DNA from: an uncultured Caballeronia sp. | GTDB taxonomy: Bacteria; Pseudomonadota; Gammaproteobacteria; Burkholderiales; Burkholderiaceae | NCBI GenBank assembly: GCA_940588625.1 | Contig: CALNPU010000004.1 | Coordinates: 1 to 49,520, forward strand | DNA length: 49,520 bases | Reading direction: 5' to 3' | In this document: in pieces, positions 1-9,947 of the stretch | How the letters are laid out: each line of letters begins with the position of its first letter | Numbering within the stretch: position 1 is the stretch's first letter | Translations under genes and position numbers: made by a program | The notes under the pieces: model-generated | Seen by the model: the letters and a program-made list of their open reading frames with translations, nothing else | Databases searched by the model: none | Told to the model about the DNA's origin: nothing

Positions 1-54
1 TTTTTTTACGCCTTTATGCTGGCTCTGCTGCTGAACCCGGCCGCTCGCGTGTGA
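1..54 (+). CDS. C-terminal end of an unidentified protein (partial)
   Basis: The first 17 codons read open from the window edge to a TGA at 52-54. They encode a short hydrophobic stretch (FFYAFMLALLLNP) ending in AARV, which resembles the last membrane helix of a transporter. Too little is present to name a family, and it could be a chance reading frame. Bases 55-178 after it hold no recognisable gene and would carry the promoter of the next one. Confidence 0.3.
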   Translation, partial: FFYAFMLALLLNPAARV

Positions 55-178
55 GCCTAGCGATTAGACCGCTCGCCACCAAAACCAATTGTTCAGGGTC
101 AACTAGTTAATCGCGGGCCCTGTTGGATTCTCGGCCGCATTTCCCGGCGGCATCCCCGACCCAACGCGAGCGAACACC

Positions 179-548
179 ATGACCGAACCCAACTTCATCA
201 TCCTATACGTGGACAACCCTTCCGCCAGCGCCGATTTTTATGCGGGCTTGCTTCACAAAACGTCCGTCGAATCTTCCTCGACTTCGCCCTGTTCATCATG
301 GAGTCGGGTCTCAAGCTGGGCTTGTGTGGTCAAAGCATACGGTCGAACCGGCTGCGGCTGCGGCTGGTGGCGGCGAACTCGCATTCTCGGTGAGCAACAG
401 CGACACCGTGCACGATCTCTTCACCAACTGGGTAGAATGCGGTTTGTAAATCATCCAGCGACCGACGGAAATGGACTTCGGCTTTACCTTCGTCGCACTG
501 GATCCGGACGGTCATCGTCTGCGCGTTTTTGCTCTTTCCGGGCAATAA
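179..548 (+). pseudogene. VOC/glyoxalase-fold protein, frameshifted
   Basis: Reading across three frames gives a protein of about 120 residues of the vicinal-oxygen-chelate (glyoxalase/bleomycin-resistance) type. It starts MTEPNFIILYVDNPSASADFY. In another frame it has the middle part FALFIMESGLKLGLW, then the strand-turn ELAFSVSNSDTVHDLF. The typical C-terminal FGFTFVALDPDGHRLRVF ends at TAA 546-548. At least two indels and an internal stop (GL*II near 448) break it, so no full-length product can be made. Metal-ligand residues cannot be assigned reliably. The family includes glyoxalases, dioxygenases and resistance proteins; the substrate of this one is unknown. Confidence 0.75.
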
Positions 549-594
549 GACAACACGGGACGACGTCCGCTTTTCAAGCGGACGGACGGCTCGG

Positions 595-1159
595 TTACCA
601 CCTTCTCGATGGCGTCATTGCCGTGGCCGCGACACGTGCGACACGCAGGTGCGGATCGGTTTCGTCGATGGCGCCGTCCCCTCTGCAACGCGTGTGCTCC
701 AGTTCTTCTGCCAACCATTTCGCTTCCCAGTCGCGTTGCCAGGCCTCGGCTTTGTTCCGGCGTTCGATCATGCGCAGCGCTCCGCCCGTGCGAGCGTCAA
801 TAGCATGGCGCGGGATGGTGAGTGTCACCATGGGGGCATCGCGGGTGAAACCGATGTTTTCGACGACGAGGTCGCGCACGATTACAGAGCCGAGCGACAC
901 CTGCTGGGTGTCGCGGCCGAAGGTCGATACCGGAAGTCGCTATCCGGCGGCGGGTGCGCTGAAATTCGACATCGCCGCCCACGACGTGCGACATGAGCAG
1001 CACTGAACCCAAAGGCCAGCTTTCCATCTTTGCGCGAAATGGCACAGGCGGATCTTTCGGCCGCTGGATCTCAAATATGGCGTTGAGTCCTTCGCGCCAG
1101 ATTTCCTCGGCATCCTTCTCGGGGAAATCGGTACTGTCGAATCTGATGGGCGTGGACAT
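595..1159 (-). pseudogene. AraC-family regulator, N-terminal half, frameshifted and truncated
   Basis: The start at 1159 (MSTPIRFDSTDFPEKDAEEI) and the following segment, MESWPLGSVLLMSHVVGGDVEFQRT, match the effector-binding N-terminal domain of AraC/XylS-type activators. A frameshift near 900-930 moves the frame to VSLGSVIVRDLVVENIGF and IPRHAIDARTGGALRM. The two C-terminal helix-turn-helix motifs expected for about 100 further residues are not recognisable, so the DNA-binding half is lost or scrambled. Bases 1160-1332 upstream are AT-richer than the surroundings and hold no gene. The family is assigned from the N-terminal pattern only; the regulated genes are unknown. Confidence 0.55.
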
Positions 1160-1332
1160 GCCGTTACTCAGCCTCCATTAACAGCAGGGTTCGACATGAT
1201 TTTCCAGATCTGCCGGGTTCGGCTTTACTCCATTAACCCAGAATCTCAAAGAAATTAACAGCATTTAAGCAGTAATTTAGCATGTGTTTAAAACGATCTG
1301 AAGGGAACCGGGAGTTATCGCTATATCCGTAT

Positions 1333-4300
1333 TTAGTTTTTTGCTGACCGCCTCATTCCGGACAGCGGCTTTCCCCTTGCCGCCATCCGTCGATTTACCT
1401 CTAGTAAGACTGAGTGAGCACTGGTAAAAGCCAGCGGAGCCGATAATGCGACCCGCGCCGGATTGTACGCATGGCTTATAGGTTTTGCACAGAGGCGGTT
1501 CAGAACTCCACGGTCAAAACTGCGCTTGACAAGATGCCAGCGCACCCGCTCTTGCGATTGCGCGTCCAGTTCCACCAGGAAGCGTGTTTTCCCCGCGATA
1601 ACCGCCCCCACCGGCAAACCATCGCAATACAGCACGCGATTACCCGGCAGCGCTGGCAGTTTCTCCCCGGGCAGCAAGGTTCCGGCGAGATTCAAAGGAT
1701 CGACGGCGCTTATCGCAACGAAACTGCCTTCGGTGGGCTGTGCATTGTGCGCAACAGCGGCGCGACTTCGGGCAACGCGAACTGCTCGCCCGCCAGCCCC
1801 GCGACAAAACCGCCGCCGCGAATCTCACCGCGCGCTTCCAACCGGTGAAATACTCGCACTTGCAGCAAGTCCCGCCACGGCGGCAGCCAGTCGGGCTCGC
1901 GTTCCCGCAAGCGCCAGAAGACAACGCCGTATCGGCGCAAGAGGGTCATTGCCACATGCTCGAGCGAGTCAGGACCCGGGGTGCCGGGCGCGGCGCTGCT
2001 TTCAGCGCGGCGTAGCAATGCCCAACGCCCGGTGTCATCGATCCCGCCGATAAAACAACCGCCGCGCCGCGGTCGCCGGCCGAAACTGTTGCGGCGCGTG
2101 GCCGGCGAAACTATCGGTATTCACCAGTCCCAGCGACACCAGTTCGCCCGGCGCATTTTCAAGTTCGGTATCCAGCAGGCGGATGTCCGAGCGCAGTTCA
2201 TCGAAGAACATGGCGCCATGTTGTGTGAGCGCGTCGAAGACGAGTTGAGCGCGCGATGACGGTTCGGACGTTTGCACCGGTTGCATCAGCGGATTCCACG
2301 CCGCCAGGTTGCGGAGCGGCAGCAGCACGATCGGCGTGGTGCGCACCGGGCCGCCCGAGCTGCGCGAGCGGGCGCCGGGACGGCTCCAGACCACCTTGCC
2401 AGAGCGGTACAGATCGTCGAGCCAGGTCATGGAATAAGCGCTCAGGCGTGCGGGCAGGATCTCGTCTTCCCACGCGACCGCGGGCGCTTCGTAACCTTCG
2501 AGTTGTTCGATCACAAGCATCAGCGCGTCGTGGCCGTCGCCGTGAGGATCGGCTTTGGCGTCCACGCTAACGTGCTGCCAGTCGAACAGGAAACGCATGA
2601 AATCCTGCAACTCGACCGGCTCGATTTCGCGCCGCACGGTGTACCGGTGGATACGCGCAAGCAGATGCCGTTCGCACCACTCCTCACCGGTTGCGCCCGG
2701 CGTGAAACGGCCGCGCATCACGTAACCCTCCACTTCGAGGCGCGTGAGCGCGAACGCGGCCGACGAGACCGGCACAGCCAAAGCACGAGCAATGACAGGC
2801 ACCGGCAATGGACCAAAGCCGCTTAGCCGTGCACGCACGATGTCGACGAGCGGTCGTCTTCGGTCCACCGCTTCGTCGAAACCGGGCAGCGCGTTGAGCG
2901 GCGGCTGCATCGGCGCAACCGGATGAATCGCGCACAAGCACGTCAGGCGTTCGACCGGTACCCCCCATCCGCCGATGTCACCTGCAAACGCGTCGCGCGT
3001 CCCGACGCGGCGAACTGCTGCAACCACGCCGGCCAGCCGTCCTTCGCTTGCGCCTCGGCTTCGGTGATGCACGAAAGACCCGACAGCGCCTCGTGCATTT
3101 CATCGGCGTTGCGCACCGTTGGCCATGCTTCTTCGCGCACGCCCGCGATCACCTCGGCGTCGAGAGCGCCCACAGGTCGTCGCTCGATTGCGGATCGGTC
3201 CAGCCTCGCGCGAGCAAGGCCTGAGTATTGCGTTCCTCGATAGGGGGCATCGCCGAGAAAAGTGTACGGACGCGCCGATAAAACCTCCGCCGCCAACGGC
3301 GACGGCGCGGGCAAATCGCGCGTCACCGCTTTCAATACGTCTAGCAGCGCGAGCCACGCGTCGCAGTCCATCGCGTCGTACAGGCGTCATTGATCGTTTG
3401 GTCGACTAGCGGATGACGCGGCACGTCGCGCTCGCCGACCACGTTTTCGACGCACGCCACCTGGTCGGGGAACACGGTTGCCAGCAGATCTTCGCTTTTC
3501 ATGCGCTGCAATTGCGGCGCGACCCGGCGACCGCGCATGTAACGCGGCAACGCGAGCGCGTTGGTCGCGTTCCAGCGCCAGCGCACGCCAAACAGCGGCG
3601 CGTCGAGCAGCGCCTGGATCAGCAAGTGTTCCACGGTATTGGAATGCAGATAACGCCAGACTTCATCGAGCGGAAAACTATGGCTGCCCGTCAGCGCCAG
3701 GATGATCGCGTCCTCGGTCGCAGCCGCTTGCAATTCGAAGTTGAACGGGCGGCAAAAACGCTTGCGCAACGCAAGGCCCCACGCGCGGTTCACGCGGCTG
3801 CCGAGCGGCGAGTGAATGACAAGCTGCATGCCGCCGAAGGCATCGAAGAAACGCTCCATGACCAGCACGTCCTGCGTCGGCAGAACAGAAAGCGCGGCCC
3901 GCGAGCGCGCCAGATAATCCACGATCTGCCGCGCCACTTCCTCGCCTATACCGGTTTGATCAGCCAGCTTGGTGATAGTGATGTCGAGCGAGAATTCGCC
4001 TAGCCACCCATCCACTTGCGCTTGCATATGCGAGATCACCGCCGACAATTCGTTGCTCCGCCCCGGTGCTTCCCCGGGCCAGAACGGAATATTCGGCGGC
4101 TGTCCATGCGCATCTTCCACGCGCACTCGCCCACCCTTCACGCGCAGGATCTTGTACGACGCATTGCCGAGCTGGAACACGTCACCCGCCAGGCTTTCGA
4201 CCGCGAAGTCCTCGTTGACCGTGCCAATCTCCAGGCCCTGCGGTTCGAGCAGCACCGCGAAGTCGGCGTTGTCGGGAATCGCCCTGCCCAACGTCACCGC

Positions 4301-4953
4301 AGTCAGCCTGCCGCCGCGCTGGCCGCGCAAGCTGCGCGTGACCGCGTCCCGATGTACGTAGGCTCCCCGCACGACGCGCCGGCTCGTATAACCCTCGGCA
4401 AGCATGCGCAGGACTGCATCGTACTGCGTACGGTCAAGCGCTGCATACGGCATCGCGCTACGCACAAGTTCAAAAAGCGCGTCCTCGCTCCACTCACGGC
4501 ACGCCACTTCGGCGGCGATCTGCTGGGCGAGCACATCGAGCGGCACCTCTGGAATATGCAGCACGTCGAGTTCACCGCGACGCAATCGACCAGCGCCACA
4601 CATTCAATGAGATCGTCGCGTGATTCAGGGAAGAGCCGCCCTTTCGGCGTGCCGCTTACCTGATGCCCCGAGCGACCGACCCGCTGCAGGAAACCGCTGA
4701 TCGAGCCCGGCGAACAGGGTTGACAGACCAGCTCCACATCGCCAATATCAATCTCCAATTCCAGCGAAGCCGTTGCAATCAGCACTTGCAGTTCGCCGCG
4801 TTTGAGCCGCTGCTCTTTCGCGAGACTGGCGTGATCCGCCGCGACCGCAGGTTTGCCCAGCCGCTCGGTGAGGTGGCGCGCGACCTGCTCGGCCATCTGG
4901 CTCTTGCTATCGAGGCGGCCTTTAGGGGCCGTGTTTTCTTCCGTTCCAGTCAT
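1333..4953 (-). pseudogene. lhr: Lhr-type large DEAD/DEAH helicase, decapitated and frameshifted
   Basis: Several frames together give most of an Lhr (large helicase-related) protein. The helicase C-terminal domain is at 4953-4585, with the RecA2 motif [19 protein letters not shown] followed by QRVGRSGH. The Lhr winged-helix and core regions follow at 4603-3341 (for example [13 protein letters not shown] and [19 protein letters not shown]). The DUF4921/Lhr C-terminal region is at 3371-1333 (LPGFDEAVDRRRPLVD, WSRPGARSRSSGGP, LAGTLLPGEKLPALPGNRV). The family is about 1,450-1,500 residues; here roughly 300 N-terminal residues, including Walker A and the DEAD box, are absent before the ATG at 4953. 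Frameshifts lie near 4585, 3360, 3000, 2030 and 1700. Lhr acts in DNA repair; this copy cannot be functional. Confidence 0.9.
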
Positions 4954-5036
4954 TGGTTGTACTCTTGAATAAAGGTGAATGCCCCAAACGATCCTGGGAA
5001 ATCAATGCCCGTCTACGAAGCTTTTTCAATCAGCGA

Positions 5037-5881
5037 TTACAACACCGTATCGAGCGGCACACGGCCTTTGCGCACTTCGTTTTCAGCGCCTTCGAAACAG
5101 ATCCACTCTGCGTTGAAACCATCGATCATCTGCATGCGCGGCGTCGGGTTTTTCATCCCCTGCGAGCGGAACAAGTCCTCCCACGTGTCACGCGGTACGG
5201 CTGTCGTGCTGACGTCGCGGCCGAGCAGGCGAGCAAAGCTCTCGGCGATCATGTCTGGAGAAGTACGCTGCGGCCCCTCCAGTTCGATGATACGGTGCCC
5301 GGTCCACGATTCGCGCAACAGCTCTGCCGCAACGCGGCCAATATCAGCGGTTACGACCATGGGCACGCGTTTATCGAGCGGCTGCAAGAAGCTGGGAACG
5401 ATGCCCGAATCGCGTGCGGACGCCACATCCCATGCAGCGTTTTCGATGAACCCCATGCGGCGCGCAGGAAAGCCACGTGCATTGGCAGCGTGCCCAGTTC
5501 CTGTTCGAGGATTTGTAACTGGTTCAGCAGATTCGGCTGCGTGGCCTGCGCGCCGATGGTGGACAGCACGACCACCCTGGACGGTTTGACCGCCGCGAGT
5601 GCGGCCCGCAACGTGCCGATAGTCTTGCGCGCTTCGGGAAAGCCCGGCGTGGGGTCGAACGTCGGCAGCAGCAGAACAAACACGCCTTCCGCACCTTCGA
5701 ATGCGTGCTGCAATGCCTGTTGGTCGTTGACGTCGGCGAGTGCGACTTCGCAGCCCTGCCTCGACCAAACCTCGCCCTTCGCTGCGTCGCGAACGACGGC
5801 GCGAACATCGTGGCCAGCGGCCGACAACAAACGCGCAACAACGCCCCCAACCTGCCCTGTGATTCCGCTCACTGTAAACAT
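5037..5881 (-). pseudogene. NmrA-like NAD(P)-binding oxidoreductase, one frameshift
   Basis: An atypical short-chain dehydrogenase of the NmrA type. It begins MFTVSGITGQVGGVVARLL with the glycine-rich dinucleotide-binding motif GITGQVGG, then has AGHDVRAVVRD and a VVVLSTIGAQ strand. The frame changes near 5450. The second half (SARDSGIVPSFLQPLDK, VVTADIGRVAAELL, IIELEGPQRTS) runs to the stop at 5037. The total of about 280 residues is normal for the family, so a single indel seems to be the only lesion and decay is recent. Bases 4954-5036 between it and lhr hold nothing recognisable. Upstream, 5882-6130 carries no gene. Confidence 0.8.
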
Positions 5882-6130
5882 TGTTTCTCTCCAGAAAATT
5901 AGGCAGCAAGCGCTGCGTTGGAGAAGATTGTGTGAGACGGGACCCGGTTTGACGATAGCCCCGATGTCATTTCATTCACGACATAAGAGCATTGATCGTG
6001 GGTGTCTCGATGACCGTCAGGCTGCAGGGAGTCGGTATCCGACATGCGTTATGCGAAGCTGAGCGCAGGGCAACGAGGCTTGAAGAGAGCGAAAAGGCTT
6101 GGTCAGCATTGCCCTAATCGTGGAGCAGGC

Positions 6131-6413
6131 TCACCGCTTTAGAGCCCGATAGAAATTCTCGTGCGAGCCGATCACTTCGAGGTACACCAGCCGTGGTTTG
6201 TCGTCGACGGTGTAGCCAAGCAAGAACAATTAATTGCCTCTGGCTTCGAAACTTCTACACAAGCAAATTAGCCAGGTCCCCTCTCTTTAGCTCTCCGGCA
6301 GCAGGATCAGCCGCGACGACCGCCACTGCAGCGTCCACGTCGGCGGCGCCGTTGTCATTGAGTTTCTTGTATTGCCTGGCAAAACGTCCCGTCTGACATA
6401 CCGTGAAGCTCAT
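6131..6413 (-). pseudogene. ParE/RelE-like toxin of a type II toxin-antitoxin pair, broken
   Basis: The start ATG at 6413 overlaps the antitoxin stop as ATGA. The sequence opens MSFTVCQTGRFARQYKKLND and continues AVAVVAADPAAGELKRGDL, a ParE-like ribonuclease/gyrase-toxin fold. Near 6262 the frame shifts. In the shifted frame, RSFEARGN is followed by an in-frame TAA and then LFLLGYTVDDKPRLVYLEV and GSHENFYRALKR, ending at 6131. The lost codon is most simply a CAA (Gln) changed to TAA. Two independent lesions mean the toxin is dead. Expected length is about 94 residues. Confidence 0.8.
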
Positions 6414-6635
6414 GGGCGGCAACCACGTGGCACAAACGGTGTGGAGTGTTCGCGCGGCTTGGCCATTGAGATCAGCGACTCGGCAATGACGACGCCGACA
6501 GATCCGGGTTATCCAGCGCCGCACATCCAACCTTCGCCAAAAATTCAATCTGGCCGGCGATTGATCGGTGTTCTGCGACGCATCAGCCTTCGCCTGTTCA
6601 TACAACTCGTCATCAATTCGGACCGGCATGCTCAT
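6410..6635 (-). pseudogene. ParD-like antitoxin, two frameshifts
   Basis: Starts at ATG 6635 (MSMPVRIDDELYEQAKADAS after an extra Met), which matches the ParD-like antitoxin family. The rest is found by changing frame twice: RSIAGQIEFLAKVGCAALDN, then VIAESLISMAKPREHSTPF and VPRGCRP to a TGA at 6410-6412. It is the first gene of a two-gene operon with the toxin, with a 4-base ATGA overlap that suggests translational coupling. The ribosome-binding GGAGG lies inside a perfect palindrome directly upstream. Both partners are broken, so the module has been neutralised as a whole. Confidence 0.8.
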
Positions 6636-6638
6636 CAT

Positions 6639-6672
6639 AACCTCCATTGCTACATTTGTAGCAATGGAGGTT
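6639..6672. promoter_or_regulatory. Perfect 15-bp inverted repeat over the antitoxin leader
   Basis: AACCTCCATTGCTAC, a 4-base ATTT spacer and its exact reverse complement. Read on the minus strand it ends GGAGGTT only a few bases before the antitoxin ATG, so the Shine-Dalgarno sequence is in the stem. The site fits an autoregulatory operator for the antitoxin, or an RNA hairpin that masks the ribosome-binding site. Which one applies cannot be told from sequence. Confidence 0.75.
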
Positions 6673-6766
6673 ACAGCAGAAGTACAGCGCATTGGGGCCG
6701 GGCGGGCACGATGAGTGGGACGGAATATTGCTGCCTTCTATCCGGTTTTTGCACATCGGCCCACTC

Positions 6767-6798
6767 GCAATCTCGAAGGCTCTCACCTTCGAGATTGC
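6767..6798. repeat. Perfect 13-bp inverted repeat
   Basis: GCAATCTCGAAGG, a 6-base CTCTCA loop and the exact complement. No T-run follows on either strand, so it is not a typical terminator. It is the second of three unrelated perfect palindromes within about 215 bases. Confidence 0.7.
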
Positions 6799-6820
6799 GC
6801 CCATGCTGCTCACATAACCA

Positions 6821-6854
6821 GAACGCCGTTCCAACTTACGTTGGAACGGCGTTC
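6821..6854. terminator. Perfect 15-bp inverted repeat downstream of yceI
   Basis: GAACGCCGTTCCAAC, a TTAC loop and its exact complement, starting 56 bases beyond the yceI stop on the minus strand. The stem could end yceI transcription, but the trailing minus-strand bases (TGGTTATG) lack a U-tract. It is a weak or Rho-assisted terminator candidate, or a simple palindromic repeat. Bases 6673-6766 and 6855-6909 around it hold no gene. Confidence 0.45.
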
Positions 6855-6909
6855 TTCGATTAAAGAGCCAGCATCGCAACCCGTCTGCCCGCATCCATCA
6901 ATAAATTTA

Positions 6910-7368
6910 CTACCTCACGCCTTCGGCTTGAATATGCAGCGTCGTTTTCATATTGAAGCCGTATGCCTTACCGTAGTCCACGCCGAAGTCGCCGCGATCA
7001 AAGGTTGCCGTCGATTCCGTACCGCACACTTCCTTCTTCAGCATCGGGTTCGTGAAGCACTTGAACGATTCGATCTTCAGGTTCAGCGGCTTCGTCACGC
7101 CATGCAGCGTCAGTTCGCCGATTACTTCGACCGGCACATCGCCCTTGAACTTCATCGACGTACCCTTGTAGGTCGCTGTCGGGAACTTATCGGCGTCGAA
7201 GAATTGCGCGGTGAACTTCTTGAACTTGCCTTCAACCGGCACGTTCATTTGCTTCGATGTCGCCGTGACCGTGCTTTTGGCCGTGTCGGCCTGGGCTTGA
7301 GCGGCGCTGGTGAATAGAGCGATGGCAGCGCAAGCCGCTAGTAACCATCGGTACAAGGATGTTTGCAT
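6910..7368 (-). CDS. YceI-family periplasmic protein, probable fusion of two paralogues
   Basis: An open frame of 152 residues starting [19 protein letters not shown], with a clear signal peptide ending near AAQAQA. YceI proteins are periplasmic lipocalin-like polyisoprenoid-binding proteins of about 185-195 residues. Residues 26-55 ([28 protein letters not shown]) match one YceI subtype. From residue 56 ([19 protein letters not shown]) to the end ([19 protein letters not shown]) the sequence matches the other subtype. The middle of the fold is therefore missing, and the two halves look joined by a deletion between tandem paralogues near 7203. The reading frame is intact, so a shortened protein could be made, but lipid binding is doubtful. 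An upstream Met (7431) is less likely because it would put the signal peptide inside. Confidence 0.8.
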   Translation of the reverse strand: MQTSLYRWLLAACAAIALFTSAAQAQADTAKSTVTATSKQMNVPVEGKFKKFTAQFFDADKFPTATYKGTSMKFKGDVPVEVIGELTLHGVTKPLNLKIESFKCFTNPMLKKEVCGTESTATFDRGDFGVDYGKAYGFNMKTTLHIQAEGVR

Positions 7369-7600
7369 ATCGGGCTTAGGATCGTAATCGATGCAGCATG
7401 GTATGCGAGCAGATATGCGGCGGATAGCCACACGGCAGGAACAGATTGTTCTACCGGTGAAGATAATGGAGAAATTGGCAACACAGACTCAGCCGGTGTC
7501 AGGTAAAACCAACGCACAAAAAAGCGCAGCACAAAAGGATCCCCCTGCAATCCCTCCGCACTGCGCATCACCATCACCACCCCCAAGCAGGGGCCAGCGT

Positions 7601-8523
7601 TCAATACAACACGTTCTTCGCCACCGGCTGATCAATATTGCCTTTATCGACCATGACCACGCCCGTATCGACAAACTTCGGCGGGACTTCTTCTCAATTA
7701 CGCCAATCACCGTCTGAATGCCCTTGTAGCCCATCTGATACGAGCCTCTGCTATAGCCTGGATCGTTCCGTCCTTCACGAAGTTCTGCAGATCCGCATTG
7801 CCGTCGAATCCAACCGCAATCACCTTGCCTGCCTTGCCCGACTGCCCTAGCGCGCGACCCATACCTACGGTCGTCGGCTCGTTCGCCCCCAAAATACCCT
7901 TCAGGTCGGGGTTGGCGGCAAGCACGTCGGTCGTCTGGTTAAGCGCGTTCGCCATTTGCGACTGCGAGTAAAACGGTCCAACCACCTGCAACTTGGAATG
8001 CGCCGCCAGATACTTGCGGAACCCACGCCGGCCACATACGACATCAACGCAATCTTGCCCGTCTGCCCCACCTGCGCGATCAACGCCTGAGCAAACACCT
8101 CGCCGGCCTTTTCGTTGTCGGTGGACAGGAAAGCCTGGTACCTGGTAATATGGCTTGCTCGGATCGGACAGGGCCGAATCAATGATCACCACTGGAATAT
8201 GCGCTTCCCACGCCTTCTTCACGGCGGGTACCAGCGCGTCCGGGTCCGACGCCGCCAGCACGATCCCCGCGACTTTCCGGTTCACCGCGTTCTCGACCAT
8301 GTTCACTTCGGCGGCTATGTCGGATTCGGCAGCCGGGCCCTGGAAGGGTCATCGTGTAACCCTTCTCCGCGACCATAGCCGCGGTCGCGCCCTTGTTGAC
8401 GTTCTGCCAGTAATTCGAATCGGTGCTCTTCATGATCACGGCAATCTCGCCGCCCGCGGCAAACGCGCTGCTCGCAGCAACGAAAAGCACGGCGGTAAAC
8501 ATCGCTTGGGTAGTCAGTTTCAT
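7601..8523 (-). pseudogene. Ribose-type ABC transporter sugar-binding protein, frameshifted
   Basis: Starts MKLTTQAMFTAVLFVAASSA, a secretion signal, then GGEIAVIMKSTDSNYWQNV, typical of RbsB-like periplasmic sugar-binding proteins. Frame changes occur near 8340, 8140, 8030 and 7740. The relic resumes as ENAVNRKVAGIVLAASDPDA, VVGPFYSQSQMANALNQT, GKVIAVGFDGNADLQNF and GYKGIQTVIGVIEKK, to VLY and TGA at 7601. Length (about 305 residues) is normal, so damage is by small indels. It lies in the same orientation as the permease upstream. No ATPase (RbsA-like) gene is present. The sugar is unknown. Bases 7369-7600 have no recognisable gene. Confidence 0.88.
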
Positions 8524-8608
8524 GTCTCGCTCCTGTTGATTTTGTTAGACTCCGTGGGCCCCTTGCTCTCTTCTACATCGCGAACGCTCGAGGCGCGTTC
8601 GATGAAAC

Positions 8609-9657
8609 TCATCTCCGGTTCCGGATCTGGTCAATCCACACCGTCCCCAAGATAACCAGGCCGATGATGATCTGCCTGGATGAAACTCGATACCCCGTTC
8701 ATGTTCAGCCCATTGCGCAAAATGCCGATCACGAATGCGCCAATCGCCGTGCCGGAGATAGTGCCGACGCACGCCCATCAACGACGTGCCGCCAATCACC
8801 GCGCTCGCGATGGCATCGAGTTCGTACATCACGCCTTCATTCGGCTGCGCCGTCACCAGCCGCGACATCAGCACGCATCCGGTCAGCCCCGCGAGCGCGC
8901 CGGACAGCACATAGGTGAACAGCTTCACGCGATTCACGTTCACGCCGGACAGCCGCGCCGCTTCCGCATTCGATCCGACCGCCTAGATATGCCGTCCAAG
9001 CGAGGTACGGCTCGGCATGATGGCGACCAGCACCGCCAGGACGACCATGATGATCACGGAATACGGAATGCCGGGAAACACGATGTCGGGAAATCCGTCT
9101 GAGCCCATGCGGACCACGCGAAAGAGCGAGCCGTTGTCGAGTTCGGCGAAGGAATCGCCAAGTCCCGAGACCGGCCGCGCGCCGGTAATCTGCAAGGCCA
9201 CGCCACGCGCGACAAGCATCATTTCCAGCGTGGCAATAAATGGCGGCAAGCCCATGCGCGTCACGAACAAGCCGTTGAACGCACCGCAGATCGCACCCAC
9301 GATCACGCCGCCGAGCATGCCTATCGGCACCGGCACGCCGGCTTTCACGAGCAACGCGGCGGGCACCGACCCGACCGATGAGTCGATACCGCCGGTAATG
9401 ATCACGCAAGTCGCACCGAGCCCAAGATAAGCGATGGATGTCACCTGCAACGTCACGGTCATGCCGTTGCCCAGCGACATGAACGCGTTGCTGGTCGGCG
9501 AGTTATTCGATGGCGGCAACGATCCGATCGCGCCAAGGTGAGCGGACTCGCGGAAAACATCACGACATGGGGCGTTGCGCTCTCCGAGCACAAGCGGATC
9601 GATCTTGAGGACACTAGAAGCCCGCGATCCGATCACCGCACAAGCTGCCGGTCGCAT
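8609..9657 (-). pseudogene. Ribose-type ABC transporter permease, stop codon and frameshift
   Basis: RbsC-like inner-membrane permease. Recognisable segments are GLGATCVIITGGIDSSVGSV, the helices around FPGIPYSVIIMVVLAVLVAI, and SRTSLGRHI. A TAG at about 8983 replaces the Tyr codon expected in GRHIYAVGSN. Reading continues as [20 protein letters not shown] and [13 protein letters not shown], after which a frameshift near 8775 separates [20 protein letters not shown] and the terminal WIDQIRNRR (stop 8609). The first transmembrane segment (about 9500-9657) is scrambled. It forms an operon with the binding protein 86 bases downstream; both are dead. Confidence 0.85.
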
Positions 9658-9885
9658 TTAAAGGCGTCGGAAGAACGCTGGGTGGGCGGCGTTTGACTGC
9701 CTGAAGCGCCGGTCAAGCTTTCAATCGAATCTCCGCGCACCTTCCTGGCACCCTCCGGCCATGGAAAATCAGCCTGAAAATTTGCCCAACGCATGATGAA
9801 ACGCGGGCAATGGCCTGCATGCGCCCGGCCGCGCCGCTCCCTTAACCAGCAAGCCTCCCCGCTAAATCCCCAGTTCTTTGAGATC

Positions 9886-9935
9886 GTTATCATTTTTGCA
9901 GATGAGAATAATGACGATCCGCATTCGTGTATAAT
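9886..9935 (+). promoter_or_regulatory. Candidate Fur-regulated promoter of the TonB receptor relic
   Basis: AT-rich hexamers arranged as TTATCATT and ATGAGAATAATGACGATC resemble the repeated GATAAT-type units of Fur boxes. A perfect -10 box TATAAT follows at 9930-9935, so the Fur-like units cover the -35 region. No good TTGACA is visible, as is common for Fur-controlled promoters. The site precedes a siderophore-receptor relic, which supports the call. Bases 9658-9885 upstream contain no gene. Confidence 0.55.
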
Positions 9936-9947
9936 TAGGTCAGTTAC

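Noticed and set aside
2256..2826. Plus-strand open frames inside the lhr relic
   Set aside because: They are reverse-strand shadows of the Lhr C-terminal region, which is recognisable on the minus strand.
4953..6062. A 369-codon open frame on the plus strand opposite the NmrA-type relic
   Set aside because: The minus strand carries the recognisable NAD(P)-binding protein; the plus frame is low-complexity Arg/Ser/Thr-rich and has no homology pattern.
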